This document shows, in pieces, positions 25,601 to 36,500 of a stretch of DNA of 64,000 nt. Each line of letters begins with the position of its first letter. Position 1 is the stretch's first letter. Location of the stretch: positions 5,176,207-5,240,206 of the forward strand of contig WARS01000034.1 of assembly GCA_008933995.1 (NCBI GenBank). Reading direction: 5' to 3'. A program made the translations under genes and the position numbers. The notes beneath the pieces were generated by a model. That model was not told where the DNA came from and searched no databases. It saw nothing but the letters and a program-made list of their open reading frames with translations. The DNA comes from Datnioides undecimradiatus. Lineage: Eukaryota > Chordata > Actinopteri > Lobotiformes > Datnioididae.

Positions 25601-28600
25601 GACTGGAGACTGATGGTTGGAAAACATGCAGGAGGCTGTGGAAACACAGACGCAGAAGACTGCTGCAGCACAGAGACTGACGACAGCTGCAGCAAAGGAA
25701 CTAACAACTGCTGCTGCGGCCGTTGACAGGGAACCAGGAACAGGAGTCGGCTGCTAACTAACCTCACAGGTCTGGTAGCAGCTCTGTGGACCAGAGCAGC
25801 TGAGTCTCGGTAGTGCTTATGCACAAATACTGATTAACTTCAACATTGATTAATGTGGCATGTGTTTTATGAATTAACCATGCAATGGTTTTCAGTATGT
25901 ATTGCTCAGAAATGAATAACATTTTACAATGCGACCAAAATCAGATCCTCAGTACTGAGATGGAGTTTTTGCTTGAACATGACTGAAACAATTGATCAAG
26001 TCATGATTAGCTCTCAGCAGATTGGCAGATTATCAACTGATCATTTCAGGTCTATGGTTCATGACATCAAAACACTAGATGGGGAGATGCTGCTGTCTTT
26101 TCTATATCATAGATTAGTCCTTCCATTTCCTTTTTATATTCACTTATAATTCTTCTTCTGTCTCTTCGTGAGCTACAGCATGTTGTCTTAACACGGGATG
26201 GCAAACACAGGGGTGTGCGTGCGTGTCCTGCACGTATGTGCCTGCCTGCGTGCGCGCGTGTGTCAAGCACACATCTGTGAACGTAGGCGTACACTTCCAT
26301 TCATAACGCGGTCTGTACAGCACTCAGACAGAGCGAGCCCTGTGATGTCTACATCCAGAAGGATGAGAAGGAAGAGGAGTGGCAGAGAGAATAAATGTTA
26401 GCCATGTGAGTCATGACGCACGCACGCACGCACACACACAGTGTCTAGAGAATGAATGAGTTGCTGGTAAGCTGTGGAGCCTCTTCAGAGATGCAGCCCT
26501 CCTGGAGCACCACATAGCAAGCATCACAATCAAACAGCAGACGTGCATATTTGACATAATGTGCTGATGTGCACGGAAATTCAACAAATTCAGACTCAAG
26601 GACATATTGACATATACTAAAGACATAAGTTTTACTGATGTAATAGCATTTCTCTGATGCTCCCATTCTGTCACTAACCTGTGTCATACTGAACTGAGTG
26701 CAATTTGGGTCTCTGCTTCTCAAACCCTAGTAAAGGACAGACAGGCTCCTGCAACACTGTTAATCAAATAAATTCAAACACAGGTTGTATGTCAGTGTGT
26801 CACCAGTAGCGGAGTCAACAGACTGAAGACATCATGATATCAAATAATGGTATTTATGATATTAACATGCTGCAGAGGGCCCTGTGGTGGCTAGCTTGGT
26901 CCTAATCTGCGCAGATCAGCCATTAAAACAGAAAACTAGTTTTACTGTAACTTAGTGGAGCCCTGAAGGCATGGAGAAATAACAGAAACCACAAAATAAG
27001 TTTCAAATCACATTACTGATGATTCAGAATGAACCATTTCAAAGCGGGCCACGGACATACGCACATCAGCCACAACACTTAAACCAGTTATCTCCGTCAT
27101 GTTGTGGCAGATCAGTGGAAAACCGCAGTTCTCTCCTTATACAGCCCGACAGTTTCCCAAACAGCCCTTCAGGAGTACCTGTGCTGTGAGTTGTTGCTCC
27201 AGCTCTAACACACCTGATCCAATTAGGAGCCACACATTTTCATAATGGCATAATTGGATCAGGTGTGCGGGTCTGGAGCGGTTGGTGCTCCTGACGCGCC
27301 GAGAGGGACGCTGTGATTGGAGTCAGATTTCTGCTTTGATCCGGTCTGTCTGGGCTCGAGGACATCCTTTCAAGTCCCCTCTTGAACCAGCCTCTTCACT
27401 TTTTTGTTTTCATATGCCGACACTCCTCCTCCTCGTTCTTCTCCGTGGGCTTCTTTTCTTTAGAATGATTTGTTTACCCACAATCCCCCTGGGTAATTAG
27501 TGCTGTGATAATAACTGGTGTTGGAAACAAACACACCCACTCGCTGAGCAGTGCACACAAACAGACACACACTTATATACATACATATACAATGGAATGA
27601 AAAACAACTTCCTTGAGCTTGGTCACATTAAGCGATGTTACAAGTAAATCAACAGCACCCTGTTTTTAAATTAGCGGGAACACAAATGGACAATGTTTAC
27701 ACTGTTTATCAGAAAAATAAAATAACACATAAGGCAGAGTGATAACTTATTATAACTATGAATTAACTTGGAGCTATCGTATTGATATGATGTGACGATA
27801 CAATACAATACAACAAGAGGTGGAATTACACTTGTACATTACAGTGCACTGTAGTCCTGCCATAGGGATTGATTTACCGCTCAGCATCAGATTTCACTAC
27901 TTGATACCATTAACGCTACATTAGACAGGTGTGTTGTACATTACTAGGCCATATCGCGCTTTAATTATATACCGCAAAGTAACATTCCCTCATATACTTA
28001 ATGCAGAGTAATGGGAAGAAGGATAGGGTTGTCTCCCTGCTGAATTGGAGTCTGTTGGTGTGCAATCATTTTCTTTTCATTTACCTTGATAGAGAAAGTC
28101 AGTTGCAACAAGCTAAAGGTGCAGTGGAAGTGGGTTGTGTTGCTGAATAGGTGAAGACTGGGGCTTTCTTCAGCCCACTCCTGTTAACCTCGATATTAAC
28201 AATCAGAAACTTGTAGATACAACACAAGCTGACCCTGTGGTCTCCACGTGGGATTGTTGAAGCCTCCATAGTCTTTTGTTTTTTTTATGGTGCAAGTTAG
28301 TCATAGTTTAGCTATGTGTGTGGGCTTTGTTGTTAGACCTTAAAGGGAAAGTTTTTTTCTGAGGTACTTATCCACAGTCAGTGTATTACCTACCTACAAA
28401 ACCCAAACTGTCACTTCAACCCATTGATGCACTAGTATGAATCCAGCTCCAGGCAGTCAATCAGTCTGTCTTTAGCCCATGAGTCTGCAGGGTCACATCT
28501 TGAAAGGAGAACTGTGGCCTCGCAGTCATTCAGCAGCTGCCCCGGTCAGCGAGGTCACAGGCCTGAACTCTCTGCAGTGTATTGAGATGCCATTCATCCA

Positions 28601-30152
28601 GCTTTGTTCAAACAAGACATGCTCTTGATTGTCTGTGGATTAAAGGCTTTGGTAAATAACAGCAGAGGAAGAACTACACTGGAGCAGTAATTAATCAACA
28701 GTTAATTGTTGTACTCCAAATGTGCTTCTACTGGGAAGCTCCGAGTGGCCAGCACTCAAGCTGTGGAAGCACTGGGCAGCTCTAGTTGCCAAGCGTTGTT
28801 ATTAGTGCAGCCTTGTGCTTTGCCAAGAGTGGAGATTGCTTTTCCCACTCTGGTTCTGAGTTTCTTATTTTTAGGTCGGTAATGAACAAGGGACAAAGTG
28901 CTGCCTGTATCAATTTAGCATGTTTTGGAACAGGATGTTTAACATGTTAATGGGCTCCTCTCTATCTGATTACGGCTGTCTGTGAAACAGCTGCCGTTTG
29001 CTGAGGATGCATGGACGTATGCGTGGCGTGTAATTCAGGAGATAACAATGTGCACACATGTGCGCAGCGTGCGCACTCGCACTAAACCTCTGCAGAGTGC
29101 AGAGAAATGACAGAGCCGATAAAGAAAGAAGAGCGATGAGAGAAATGCTAAGATAAGAGAAGGGAGAGGGAGAAAATCCCCTGCTGGTTTTCCAATCAGG
29201 AGGCGTCGTCCTCCTCATTGGCTGATTTATTCTCTCTCTTCTCCTTCATGTCCCAATTTTCACCCCCCACCCCACCCCACCCTCCATCTTTCATTCATTT
29301 TTTCTCTCCCTCCTCTTTCTGTGGGCAGCTCGTGAACGCAGCTATTTAGAAATGACGACAGAAGCACATTCAGGCGGGCAGTGTTGTTAAAATGACTCAC
29401 CTGTAAGGCTGAGGTTTTCATCCAAAGTCATTTTTACAGTTCACTTTTCCCCTCCGGATTCAGATGAGAGGACTTTTTTTTTTTTTCCTTTTCCCTCAGA
29501 CAAAGCAGAGAAGGGCGCCTCGACATCAAACATCTTTTATTTTAAAAGCAGCATTAAATGATGTATGACCCCACTGACCAACATTAATAAGTGTCTGGCA
29601 CCGCTTTCTGCACACCAGCAAATACCATCCTCCTTAACAAATGAATAATGAATCCGGGGCGCAGGTCAGGACTAAATATATATTATTAACTTAATTCAGT
29701 CCAGAAGTGAAAAATATGAAGCTCTACAGAGAACAGCCACACTGCTAATACAAATCAAAACCATGGTTACCAAAGGAGAACATTTGATTTGCGGTGGAGT
29801 ATTTGTGTGTGTCGCGCTGACATTGCCAATAAATAGAGCATCCATTCATTATAACCTGTCTTGTTCATTTAGTCACATTTCATATCCAAGCAAGCCCTCC
29901 TGCACCGCCCTCCATTCATCCCCTAGAGCCACAAGTGTGTGTGTGTGTGTGTGTGTGTGTCGTCGTCTGATCCCTCGCAGCTGCGTACTGGCGCCTCCCC
30001 ACCCTGCCTGTTATTAAGCGCCTTCCTATATTAGCATGAGTGGATGTGGTATAGCACATTATATGTTAAATTACTAATGCAATGGTTTGTGTGTGTGTGT
30101 ATGTGTTTCTCTCTCTTGCGCTTGGAGGGCCCCCCCCCCCACTCCACCCCCC

Positions 30153-30197
<45 letters not shown>

Positions 30198-32969
30198 CAC
30201 TGACCCCTCCCTCTCAGCGCTGGTTGGTTGCCACGGCTACAGTGTCGCCTCTCTTCCTCATGTTGCTATGAGACTCGGACCGACAGACCTGAGCTGAATG
30301 ACAATGTGTCTGTGGCTCTGGCAAGAGGCCCACAACAACCAATAAGAGACGGTCTAGACAAACACTTCCCAATCTGGGGTCTGGGGACCTCGGGGTGATT
30401 GTTTGGGTTGGCAGGAGCCTCCTCAGCCATATGAGGAGTAGCTTATTAACACTGTGTTGTCATTTCCTCAGCAGTAATCTCAATGAGAAGACGTGTCAGT
30501 CATTGGATGCTAAATCATTCATGAGAGGTCATGATGACGTATACAAGGGGACCTGATGGCGATAACAGTGATATTACTATGCTAATTTAAATAGGGTTGG
30601 ATGAATCTGCATTAATCAATAATTTTATATTGACAATAAATCAGTGATGTACAGGGGAGGTGCCTTTCATAGTGACAAACCTGCAGAGAATTATCAATGA
30701 CTTTGTAGTTTCCTTCAGCTCTCCGGTGCTTTTTAGCCTCTTTTAGCTCATTGTCTTGGTTTTCAGGCCTACAAACTCATCTCAGGTACCCAGAGGCAGA
30801 CAGACAAAGCTCGAGATTAGGTACTTAAGAGGAATTCATAGAAACCAAAGCAGAGTGTGTAGCTTCCATATCATGAAGCATCTCATAATCAAACAGGATA
30901 GGCAGGTGGGATATAACACCTGGAGATCTGATTGGAATGTTAAAAACATGGAGAGTTCCAGTGACACCTGACGACACACTTTGCTGCTGCAAACTAGCTG
31001 ACAATAAAGCTGACTTGCCACCACAAGCTGAGTACTGACATCATTGCTTGAAACTGGCTGATTTAGTCTCACATAAGCACCCGCACATTTAGCCATGTTT
31101 GCAGATGTTGCCCCTCATATGTAAACTGGCATTTAATTGCAAATATATTTATATGGTGATAATATGTGTATTGTTTTTAGACTTGTTGCCGGAATTCAAT
31201 AAATGCAGCTTTAGATTATCCATTATTTTAACTGTGTTTGTTACAACCCCTGAAACCCCAATTAAAGAAAAGTTCCTATTAAAATCTCTTCTTACTGCAT
31301 GTTTGACTGTTACTGTTTTGCTTTTGGATTTTTGCATTGCCACGTAATCTCAGTGATGTAATTATGACCTGTGTTTAAGTATATTGGCTGAAAGACAATC
31401 CAATTTTCCCAGAAGGATTATTAAAACTAAATTTAATCAGCTAATTTTATCCAAATATTAAGACGACATAACAGTATATTGCACTTCCTGTCAAGGGTAA
31501 ACTGCTGGGATCTGGTTTGCCGACTTCTATTCCCACTTAAACTTTAAAATGATGAGAAATACTGCACAAACAGTTATCAATTAATTGTTCAGCTGATTCA
31601 AAAAAATATTATTCAGCAATTTTGCAACAGAAAACAGTAGAAACTTCATCCTAAAACCTTTAAATCACTGACTAAACTCATCGTTTAGATGTAAATATTG
31701 CTTGAGGAAAATTCCAGTTTGCTGGTGAGTAAACCAAACTTCTCAGACCACCTCGATTCTGACCCACCCCCACCCAAAAAAAAAAAGATTGTTTTATGTC
31801 AGGCTGCCTTTTACACTCGCAGTGACTCAGTAGTGCAAGCGGACACAAGGGAGAGAGGATTTTTCTCCCAGTAATAATAACACCTTGATTCTGTGCTGAA
31901 ATATGCTCCGCTGGAGGCGCCGGCAGCCACAAAAAAAGAGTTTTGACACATAACAGTGGAGCTGATGTGGGTGGGAGGGTGAGATCTTTGGGGCTTTGTG
32001 TCACCAGAATCAATCTGCTTTTTTATCTGTTTACTTTGTTGTTCGTGCGCTTACAGAGAGTGTCGGTGGAGAATGACATGGGTTAGAGCAATACATCATT
32101 CAGCTGCTGTCGGCCCGCTCCTCCCAGTGTGGTTTGGATATCATCAAACATGGACACATTGGCAGGCTGATATTCAAACAATCATTTTGTTTGGGGTTCC
32201 TATTTATTTAAATTCTAAAAAAAATAGATAATTGTGAAAAACAGCAAAAACAGCATTTTTTGTAGCGGAATAAAACTAAAATACCTGTGTGAAATGACTT
32301 CTGTCATGTACAGCAAAGAAAAGCAGTGGAGTGGAGGTTTCAAACTAGCCTGCGCGCCTGAAGGACGAGCAGAGATTTGCAGCTGCGGTTAAATAACATG
32401 AGCTGTTTTGCCTTTGTGTCTCCTCAGGAACTGTTTACAGCCGAGTGTAAGTTTAAGGAGTCGGTGTTCGAGAACTACTACGTGATCTACAGCTCTATGC
32501 TCTACAGACAGAAGGAGTCGGGCCGGGCCTGGTTTCTAGGCCTCAATAAAGAGGGACAGGCCATGAAGGGCAACAGGGTCAAAAAGACCAAACCAGCTGC
32601 ACACTTCCTGCCTAAACCTATAGAAGGTAAAACACATGAACCACAGTTAATTCAATCTTTCTTTTAGTTTTATCGGATTATAGATTGAACACACACCTTC
32701 CTCCTTCCATCTTTGTTTCCCTTTCACCCTCTTCTTCATTTCTTTTTCTTACATCATCCCGTATCTGTCTCTCCTCCTGCCTTTTACCCATCTGCCTCTT
32801 CTCTCCATCCACTCCTCTAGTTGCGATGTACCGAGAGCCTTCGTTGCACGATGTAGGGGAGGCGGTGCCTAAACTCGCCGGGGGCCCGCCTTCCAAAAGC
32901 ACAACCAGCGAACCGGTGGTCATGAATGGCGGCAAACCAGTCAGCAAACCGGACAAGGAGGAGACATAA
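9283..32969 (+). CDS. fgf14: fgf14: fibroblast growth factor 14 (FHF4), 1A-type isoform, complete, five exons
   Basis: Intracellular FGF homologous factor. FHFs are not secreted FGF-receptor ligands; they bind the C-terminal domain of voltage-gated sodium channels and set inactivation and axonal localisation. Joined exons 9283-9475, 16906-17016, 21338-21441, 32428-32626 and 32821-32969 total 756 nt, or 251 residues plus TAA; human FGF14-1A has 247. All internal boundaries are AG/GT and all phases match. Residues 1-64 hold the A-type N-terminus ([20 protein letters not shown], the long-term-inactivation particle of A-type FHFs) and basic clusters. Residues 65 to about 200 form the beta-trefoil core. 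Phe145, mutated in human SCA27, is retained. The C-terminal tail has [12 protein letters not shown] and MNGGKP, which separate FGF14 from FGF11, FGF12 and FGF13. There is no signal peptide, as expected for an FHF. The start is fixed by the conserved N-terminus and a good context (gacATGG). FGF14 identity is near certain; fish paralogue status was not tested. Confidence 0.97.
9505..9720. repeat. Alternating purine/pyrimidine (Z-DNA-prone) stretch after exon 1
   Basis: Dense CG, CA and GC alternation such as CATGCATATGCGCGCGC and CACACGCGTGCATTAACGCGC, with ATG-CAT palindromes. It starts about 30 bases after the exon 1 donor. Confidence 0.75.
10505..11875 (+). repeat. 1.4-kb pyrimidine (CT-rich) tract in fgf14 intron 1
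   Basis: The plus strand is strongly C+T for about 1,370 bases. It has decayed internal repetition: a TTGTCACC motif recurs near 10818, 11056, 11207 and 11473, and a TTGGAAAGAA-x-GATGACAAC type block occurs near 10981 and again near 11589. Long overlapping apparent reading frames here (11206-11922 is the longest) are composition artefacts rich in Ser, Pro, Leu and Phe. Confidence 0.9.
12458..12937 (+). repeat. Duplicated intron-1 block, copy A
   Basis: About 480 bases nearly identical, in the same orientation, to 15074-15572. Shared landmarks include GAGCCAGGAGAGGTTTG, ATATCCATATCAGACTGGG, CCAGCAGCCTCCTCTGG and the ending TTACTTAATGCATGGAAACA. Neither terminal inverted repeats nor a poly(A) tail is visible, so it does not look like a classical transposon. 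Confidence 0.88.
13957..14020 (+). repeat. GT microsatellite
   Basis: Nearly uninterrupted GT dinucleotides with a few GC steps, in fgf14 intron 1. Confidence 0.95.
14298..14409. promoter_or_regulatory. Cluster of RFX-type X-boxes with a kB-like palindrome
   Basis: Two sequences fit the X-box consensus GTNRCC-N(0-3)-RGYAAC exactly: GTTGCCGTGGCAAC at 14298-14311 and GTCACCGTGGCAAC at 14396-14409. A weaker one, ATCACCTTGGCGAC, is at 14373-14386. Between them is GGGAATTTCCC (14320-14330), a perfect kB-type palindrome, followed by an X-box half site AGTAAC. RFX factors bind such sites in ciliary and neuronal genes. The motifs are seen; an enhancer role for fgf14 is inferred. Confidence 0.45.
15074..15572 (+). 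repeat. Duplicated intron-1 block, copy B
   Basis: Second direct copy, 2.6 kb downstream of copy A. It differs by scattered substitutions, a one-base deletion early on, and a more diverged stretch near 15263-15330 that makes it about 19 bases longer. The ending is shared with copy A. Confidence 0.88.
16211..16247 (+). repeat. GT microsatellite
   Basis: GTGC then pure GT dinucleotides in intron 1, about 660 bases before exon 2. Confidence 0.95.
16906..17016 (+). CDS. fgf14: fgf14 coding exon 2
   Basis: 111 nt, the usual size for FHF exon 2. It opens the beta-trefoil core: the split codon gives Glu65, then [20 protein letters not shown], then a [14 protein letters not shown] turn. Acceptor is acgtgtag, donor is GTAAGT. 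Where human FGF14 has His-Pro after LQM, this copy has Gly-Gln. Confidence 0.96.
17017..21337 (+). other. fgf14: fgf14 intron 2 (4,321 bp)
   Basis: Bounded by GTAAGT and gtcctcag. Apart from T-rich runs (17895-18100) and the CA repeat before exon 3, it is ordinary mixed DNA with no recognisable gene, RNA or transposon. Confidence 0.88.
21272..21312 (+). repeat. CA microsatellite before fgf14 exon 3
   Basis: About 20 CA units ending some 25 bases before the exon 3 acceptor, between the likely branch region and the short pyrimidine tract. Confidence 0.95.
21338..21441 (+). CDS. fgf14: fgf14 coding exon 3
   Basis: 104 nt, the usual size for FHF exon 3. Encodes residues 103-136 after the split Ser102, including [15 protein letters not shown] and [10 protein letters not shown], core beta-trefoil strands. 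Acceptor is gtcctcag, donor is GTGAGC. A CA microsatellite ends about 25 nt before the acceptor, and CA-rich DNA follows the donor. Confidence 0.96.
21895..22480 (+). repeat. Purine tract in fgf14 intron 3
   Basis: About 590 bases dominated by GA-rich sequence on the plus (sense) strand. The second half is an organised minisatellite (22168-22441). Apparent frames on either strand, the largest 21842-22621 minus, are low-complexity artefacts. Confidence 0.88.
22168..22441 (+). repeat. Minisatellite, 41-45-bp unit, six full copies plus a partial one
   Basis: Units start at 22168, 22209, 22252, 22294, 22338 and 22383, with a partial unit from 22427. Each opens with a GNTGNAGAC-like motif and has a central AAGATGGAGAG-like motif. 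Unit lengths are 41, 43, 42, 44, 45 and 44 bases; copies differ by several substitutions each. Confidence 0.8.
22584..22621 (+). repeat. CA microsatellite
   Basis: About 19 CA units directly following a C-run, in fgf14 intron 3. Confidence 0.95.
23814..23844. other. GC-rich perfect inverted repeat around an E-box
   Basis: Arms CGCGCACGGGC (23814-23824) and GCCCGTGCGCG (23834-23844) are perfect reverse complements separated by nine bases. The loop edge contains CACGTG (23829-23834), a canonical E-box. The surrounding 23780-23880 is an isolated CpG-dense patch in an AT-rich intron. Confidence 0.6.
24424..24445 (+). repeat. Poly(A) run
   Basis: 22 consecutive A. Could be a retroposon tail or simple slippage; no clear upstream element was identified. 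Confidence 0.9.
24869..24935 (+). repeat. Possible tRNA-derived SINE head (degenerate)
   Basis: CGGTAGTTCAGTATTTTAAGC resembles a Pol III A-box and TGGTTTGATTCTGAGG resembles a B-box, at roughly tRNA-like spacing. No full cloverleaf could be folded, so this is not called a tRNA gene. Confidence 0.35.
30156..30194 (+). repeat. CA microsatellite
   Basis: About 19 CA units after a C-rich run. A GT run of similar size lies at 29935-29960. Confidence 0.95.
32428..32626 (+). CDS. fgf14: fgf14 coding exon 4
   Basis: 199 nt, residues 137-202 plus the first base of codon 203. Contains [20 protein letters not shown], then [19 protein letters not shown] and [18 protein letters not shown]. Phe145 of ECKF is intact. 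Acceptor is tcctcag, donor is GTAAAA. This is the most conserved exon of the family. Confidence 0.97.
32627..32820 (+). other. fgf14: fgf14 intron 4 (194 bp)
   Basis: Bounded by GTAAAA and cctctag. Most of its 3' half is a long C/T-rich stretch, giving a very strong pyrimidine tract. Confidence 0.93.
32821..32969 (+). CDS. fgf14: fgf14 coding exon 5 (last, with stop TAA)
   Basis: 149 nt including TAA at 32967-32969. Encodes [17 protein letters not shown], then a Gly/Pro/Ser-rich linker, then the conserved MNGGKPVSK motif and an acidic end (DKEET). This tail accounts for the four extra residues relative to human. Acceptor is cctctag, at the end of the 194-bp intron 4. Confidence 0.96.
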
Positions 32970-33553
32970 CCCCGCCCCCCTTTTTCCACCCTCCCCTGGC
33001 CAACCAGAGGCCAGGAAAAGCCAGAGACTTGCCCCACTGCTGCGCTCTCAAAAAAACGGCAACAAAAGGTAACAAAACAAACAACAGCTCAAGTTCTGAC
33101 TGGTCAGCAGTGGGGCCGCGCGTCCCGCCTCACTTCTCTCCCTATTGGACGGATCTGGTGTTGTGGGGCGGGGTCAGACGGACAGAGCGCTGCGACCGGT
33201 GGCGGGGGGAAGAGGAGGATGAAGACGGTGAAATCAGGCCACTGCCAGCCAGATATTTTGGAACTGGAACAGTGGCGTGCCCTCGGACGGGAGGCAAAAT
33301 GACTTCTTAAATATATAAACAACACAAAGGAAGAAAAAAAAAAGGAAAAAAGTGTCGTCTCCACCGGTATTTTTCTGTGACAATCTGTACGAATGAGGCC
33401 CCTTTTTCCTCTCCCGATAGCACCGTTTTCTGTTGCCAGGTACGCTTGCTTGCTGGTGGCTACAGACACACACACACGTACACGCACGTAACCCCCACCC
33501 ACCCCACCCCCACCCAAAATCGACCACTTGGATTCAATCTTGGAGTAAATAAA
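32970..33553 (+). other. fgf14: fgf14 3' UTR, proximal part
   Basis: Follows the TAA. The first canonical AATAAA on this strand is at 33548-33553. No clear GT-rich downstream element follows it, so longer 3' ends are possible; further AATAAA hexamers occur near 36333, 37849 and 38667. C-rich and CA-rich stretches lie at 33465-33520. Confidence 0.4.
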
Positions 33554-36500
33554 GAACAGATTAAAAACATCAGCAAACATCGGGCAAGGAGAACACTTAA
33601 AACACCAAACACTGATGATTCAGTGGGTGCTTAGTCATCGATCAATTAAGATTTGGCACAGGACATTCCGTACTGAGCTTACAGTGTGCTTGAAAACGGC
33701 CCTGCGTATTACCTACGAGGCAAACGCATCATATGACCTGTCCCCTGTTTTGATCGCATACGATTATATAACTGTTATAAACAGAATTCTTATTTGACGG
33801 CACATAGCTTAAAGCATGTTTGTCCTTTCAGTGTTCCTTTTTCCTATGAGGTGATTTATTATTTTGCACACGCAGAGCACTAGTGATTATGGAGCTACAT
33901 GGCTGTACAGACACAAAACTGACTTTTTTGTCTCTCTGTCTAACAAGTTCTGCCCCCCCCGGTCCCTTTACGAACATTTTCAAACCGCTAACACAAGTGT
34001 AGCTCAGGAGCGGAGGAGATCGACTGGCGGGTCAAATGAAGAGTTTGGGCGTCGAGTCGATCAAATTAGCCCGCGGCTCAGTGCTGAAACACGGGTGATT
34101 TCCACATGTTCCCTGCTTGTAGCAAGGCGGAGCATACAGGAGGCATGCTGGTAAGCGGCATGGTAGCAGCCAGTGTTTACATGGAGTAGCAGATATCGTC
34201 GACTCGCTGTTTAACAGAAGGGGGGTCAAACCTCAAGAGCTGTCAGGCTGTGTTCTCAGTCTCTATCTCTGTTGCCTTCCCGATACTTGAAATTAAAGGT
34301 AGGAATGAGGGTAAACGTTAACAGGGTAAACAATCGGGAGCCACTGAGTGTAGAATCTGAACAAACAGTACCATAATCAAACATGAAAGTGTTCATGCTG
34401 CTGGAAAACAGCCCCTGCAACTGACAGATCTAATTATTAGGTTGTTAATCCTGACGCTTCAGTGTGCAGGTACCCTTTTATGTTTGCAGCTGCTTGAGTG
34501 TGAGCTTGTTTTTATGATTTAAGAAGCAATCCAGTGGTTCCCAACATAGGGGTCAGGCCCCCGAAAAGAGCCAACAGTGCAATCTGAGGCATCATCAGAT
34601 GATTAACAGCAGAATTTGGAATTTTCTCTTGCCTGTGTAATGCTGGATAATTTGACATCTTGGCGTCATACAGGACCTAAATGAAACTATCTGAGAAGTT
34701 CAAATGGGGAAACCCCAGTTTGATGGAAGTGCTGTTACACCGTGGCTTTAATTTAGCCGGCACAGTGGCTTGTATGAGATAAACTCACTAAAAAACAGAG
34801 AAATGAGAAATGCGTGGGGGGGGGGTTTGTAGAAAAACAATTAAAACCACCAAAAAAAACCAAAATAGCACACACTGACTGCAGCGTCACACAGAGCCAT
34901 CGTCAGTTCAAACCGCCGATGGCTGGTTTGTGTGAAACGCGGAGACCACAAGGCAGAAAATCAGATGCCTTAAAACCAAATGAAACCAAATAGATTCCCA
35001 TGCTTTGCCCTCTCACTGTGACAGTCAACATGGCACCAATCTGTTCTGGACTTGAATCCTGCCCGACACCCCGGCTTTCTGTTTACCCGTCTCCCTTAGA
35101 CGGCAAGACTGCACGCCAATTAACTCCTCAGAAGGTTACACCAGTAGTCCGTCATATCACTGAGGAGATATTAATACTGTGATCCCACACTTCAGACTGT
35201 ATCAGTGTCAGTGACAATGATGCAGACACAGTGGATTAGTAAGAAACAGAAACTGTGCCTCTCGCTCGCTCCGAATCCCGATTTCTGGGCAAATGAACCA
35301 CTCTGCATCCTAATCAGACCGTCGAAACAGCGTCATGTTTGCCGAAAAAACGAATGACCCCCGCTGACGTTACCAAAACTACAAAGAAACAACAACACAA
35401 AGGCAACCTGGGGGGAAAAAAAGAAAATGAAAGCTGTGATTAATCCGCACAGTTGCTCCGACATGAAACGAACGCCAGCTCCAATCAGCTGCACATCCAG
35501 CCTCGACAACAGGTGTGTGTCTGTAGCAGGCACTGCTGCACACAAGTGAAGCCACTCTAATGTGTTTAATGTCGTCCCACTGTGTCGTACAGAGGATACA
35601 CTCCGCAAACTGAAGAGACTGTGAAAATGCAAGACAGCTCGCAGTGTTTCTAATTGGCATTTCTCAGATTTTGCTCCTCACATACACCACATTCTTCTCT
35701 CCTCCTCTGATCTCATTAGCTGTTACTTGCCTTTGTGTTCAAATATGTGTGGCTGACCGGCTCGCATTACGCCGGCTCATCTGGCCTAACGTGGCCATGT
35801 CCGACTGCTGTTTCGGAGAGAAAAACGTTTCGGACAAAAATCCATTAAAAACCAAAAAGTGATTTAATGATACGTGTGAAAACATGACGGATTCAGAGGG
35901 TTTTGTTGAAGTTTGTGTGTCACCAAACTGTAATCTCGATGCTGAAAAACTGCGAGTCCACGTGAAATGTACCGCCGCTGTCGGGTCGTCAGAAAGTGTT
36001 ATTTTTGCTGTAGATTCTTGTGAGTGCCTCTCATCCCCAGCCAAGCTCAAGATGTGCAACCCAGGGCGTCTGTGGTCTTATGCTAAACTCCCAGCCTCCC
36101 TGGGTTCCAGCAGGATTTACCCAAGATTTCCAAATTCTCAAAGTCGTTTGACTTCAGCTGTGTCCTGTCTAAAGATACTTGAAGAGCAAAGTGGGCTGAT
36201 GGTGATGAGGAAGAAGCTTTTTGACCGGTGTTGTGCTTGTCTCGCGTCAAAGAAATGTGGATGTAACATTTATTGACTTCTTGTTGTGTCACACTAGGGG
36301 TTGCTAGCAAAAAAAAAAGAAAAAAAAGAAAAGAATAAACCCTGACAATCAGGTCTGTAAAACTTCTTTTTGTTTGAATGTATCCTGTGTTGTCTCAGCT
36401 GCCTGTGTCCAAGCAGAACCTCTCTAAAAAGCCATTTTAATTACAGGACTGAGGATGATGTTTTTGGACTTGACCATTAGCAGATACAGTCGGTAACAAG

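Larger units (their letters stand above)
21442..32427 (+). other. fgf14: fgf14 intron 3 (10,986 bp)
   Basis: Bounded by GTGAGC and tcctcag. Contains a purine tract and minisatellite (21895-22480), a CA repeat (22584-22621), a GC-rich hairpin (23814-23844), a poly(A) run (24424-24445), a tRNA-like fragment (24869-24935), G/A-rich imperfectly repetitive DNA (25260-25760), and GT/CA repeats (29935-29960, 30156-30194). From about 26800 to 29900 and from 30300 to 32400 nothing stands out. Confidence 0.88.

Noticed and set aside
35884-36276. 130-codon intergenic frame with several cysteines
   Set aside because: No family resemblance, no flanking splice or promoter signals, and a length compatible with chance in 20 kb of sequence.
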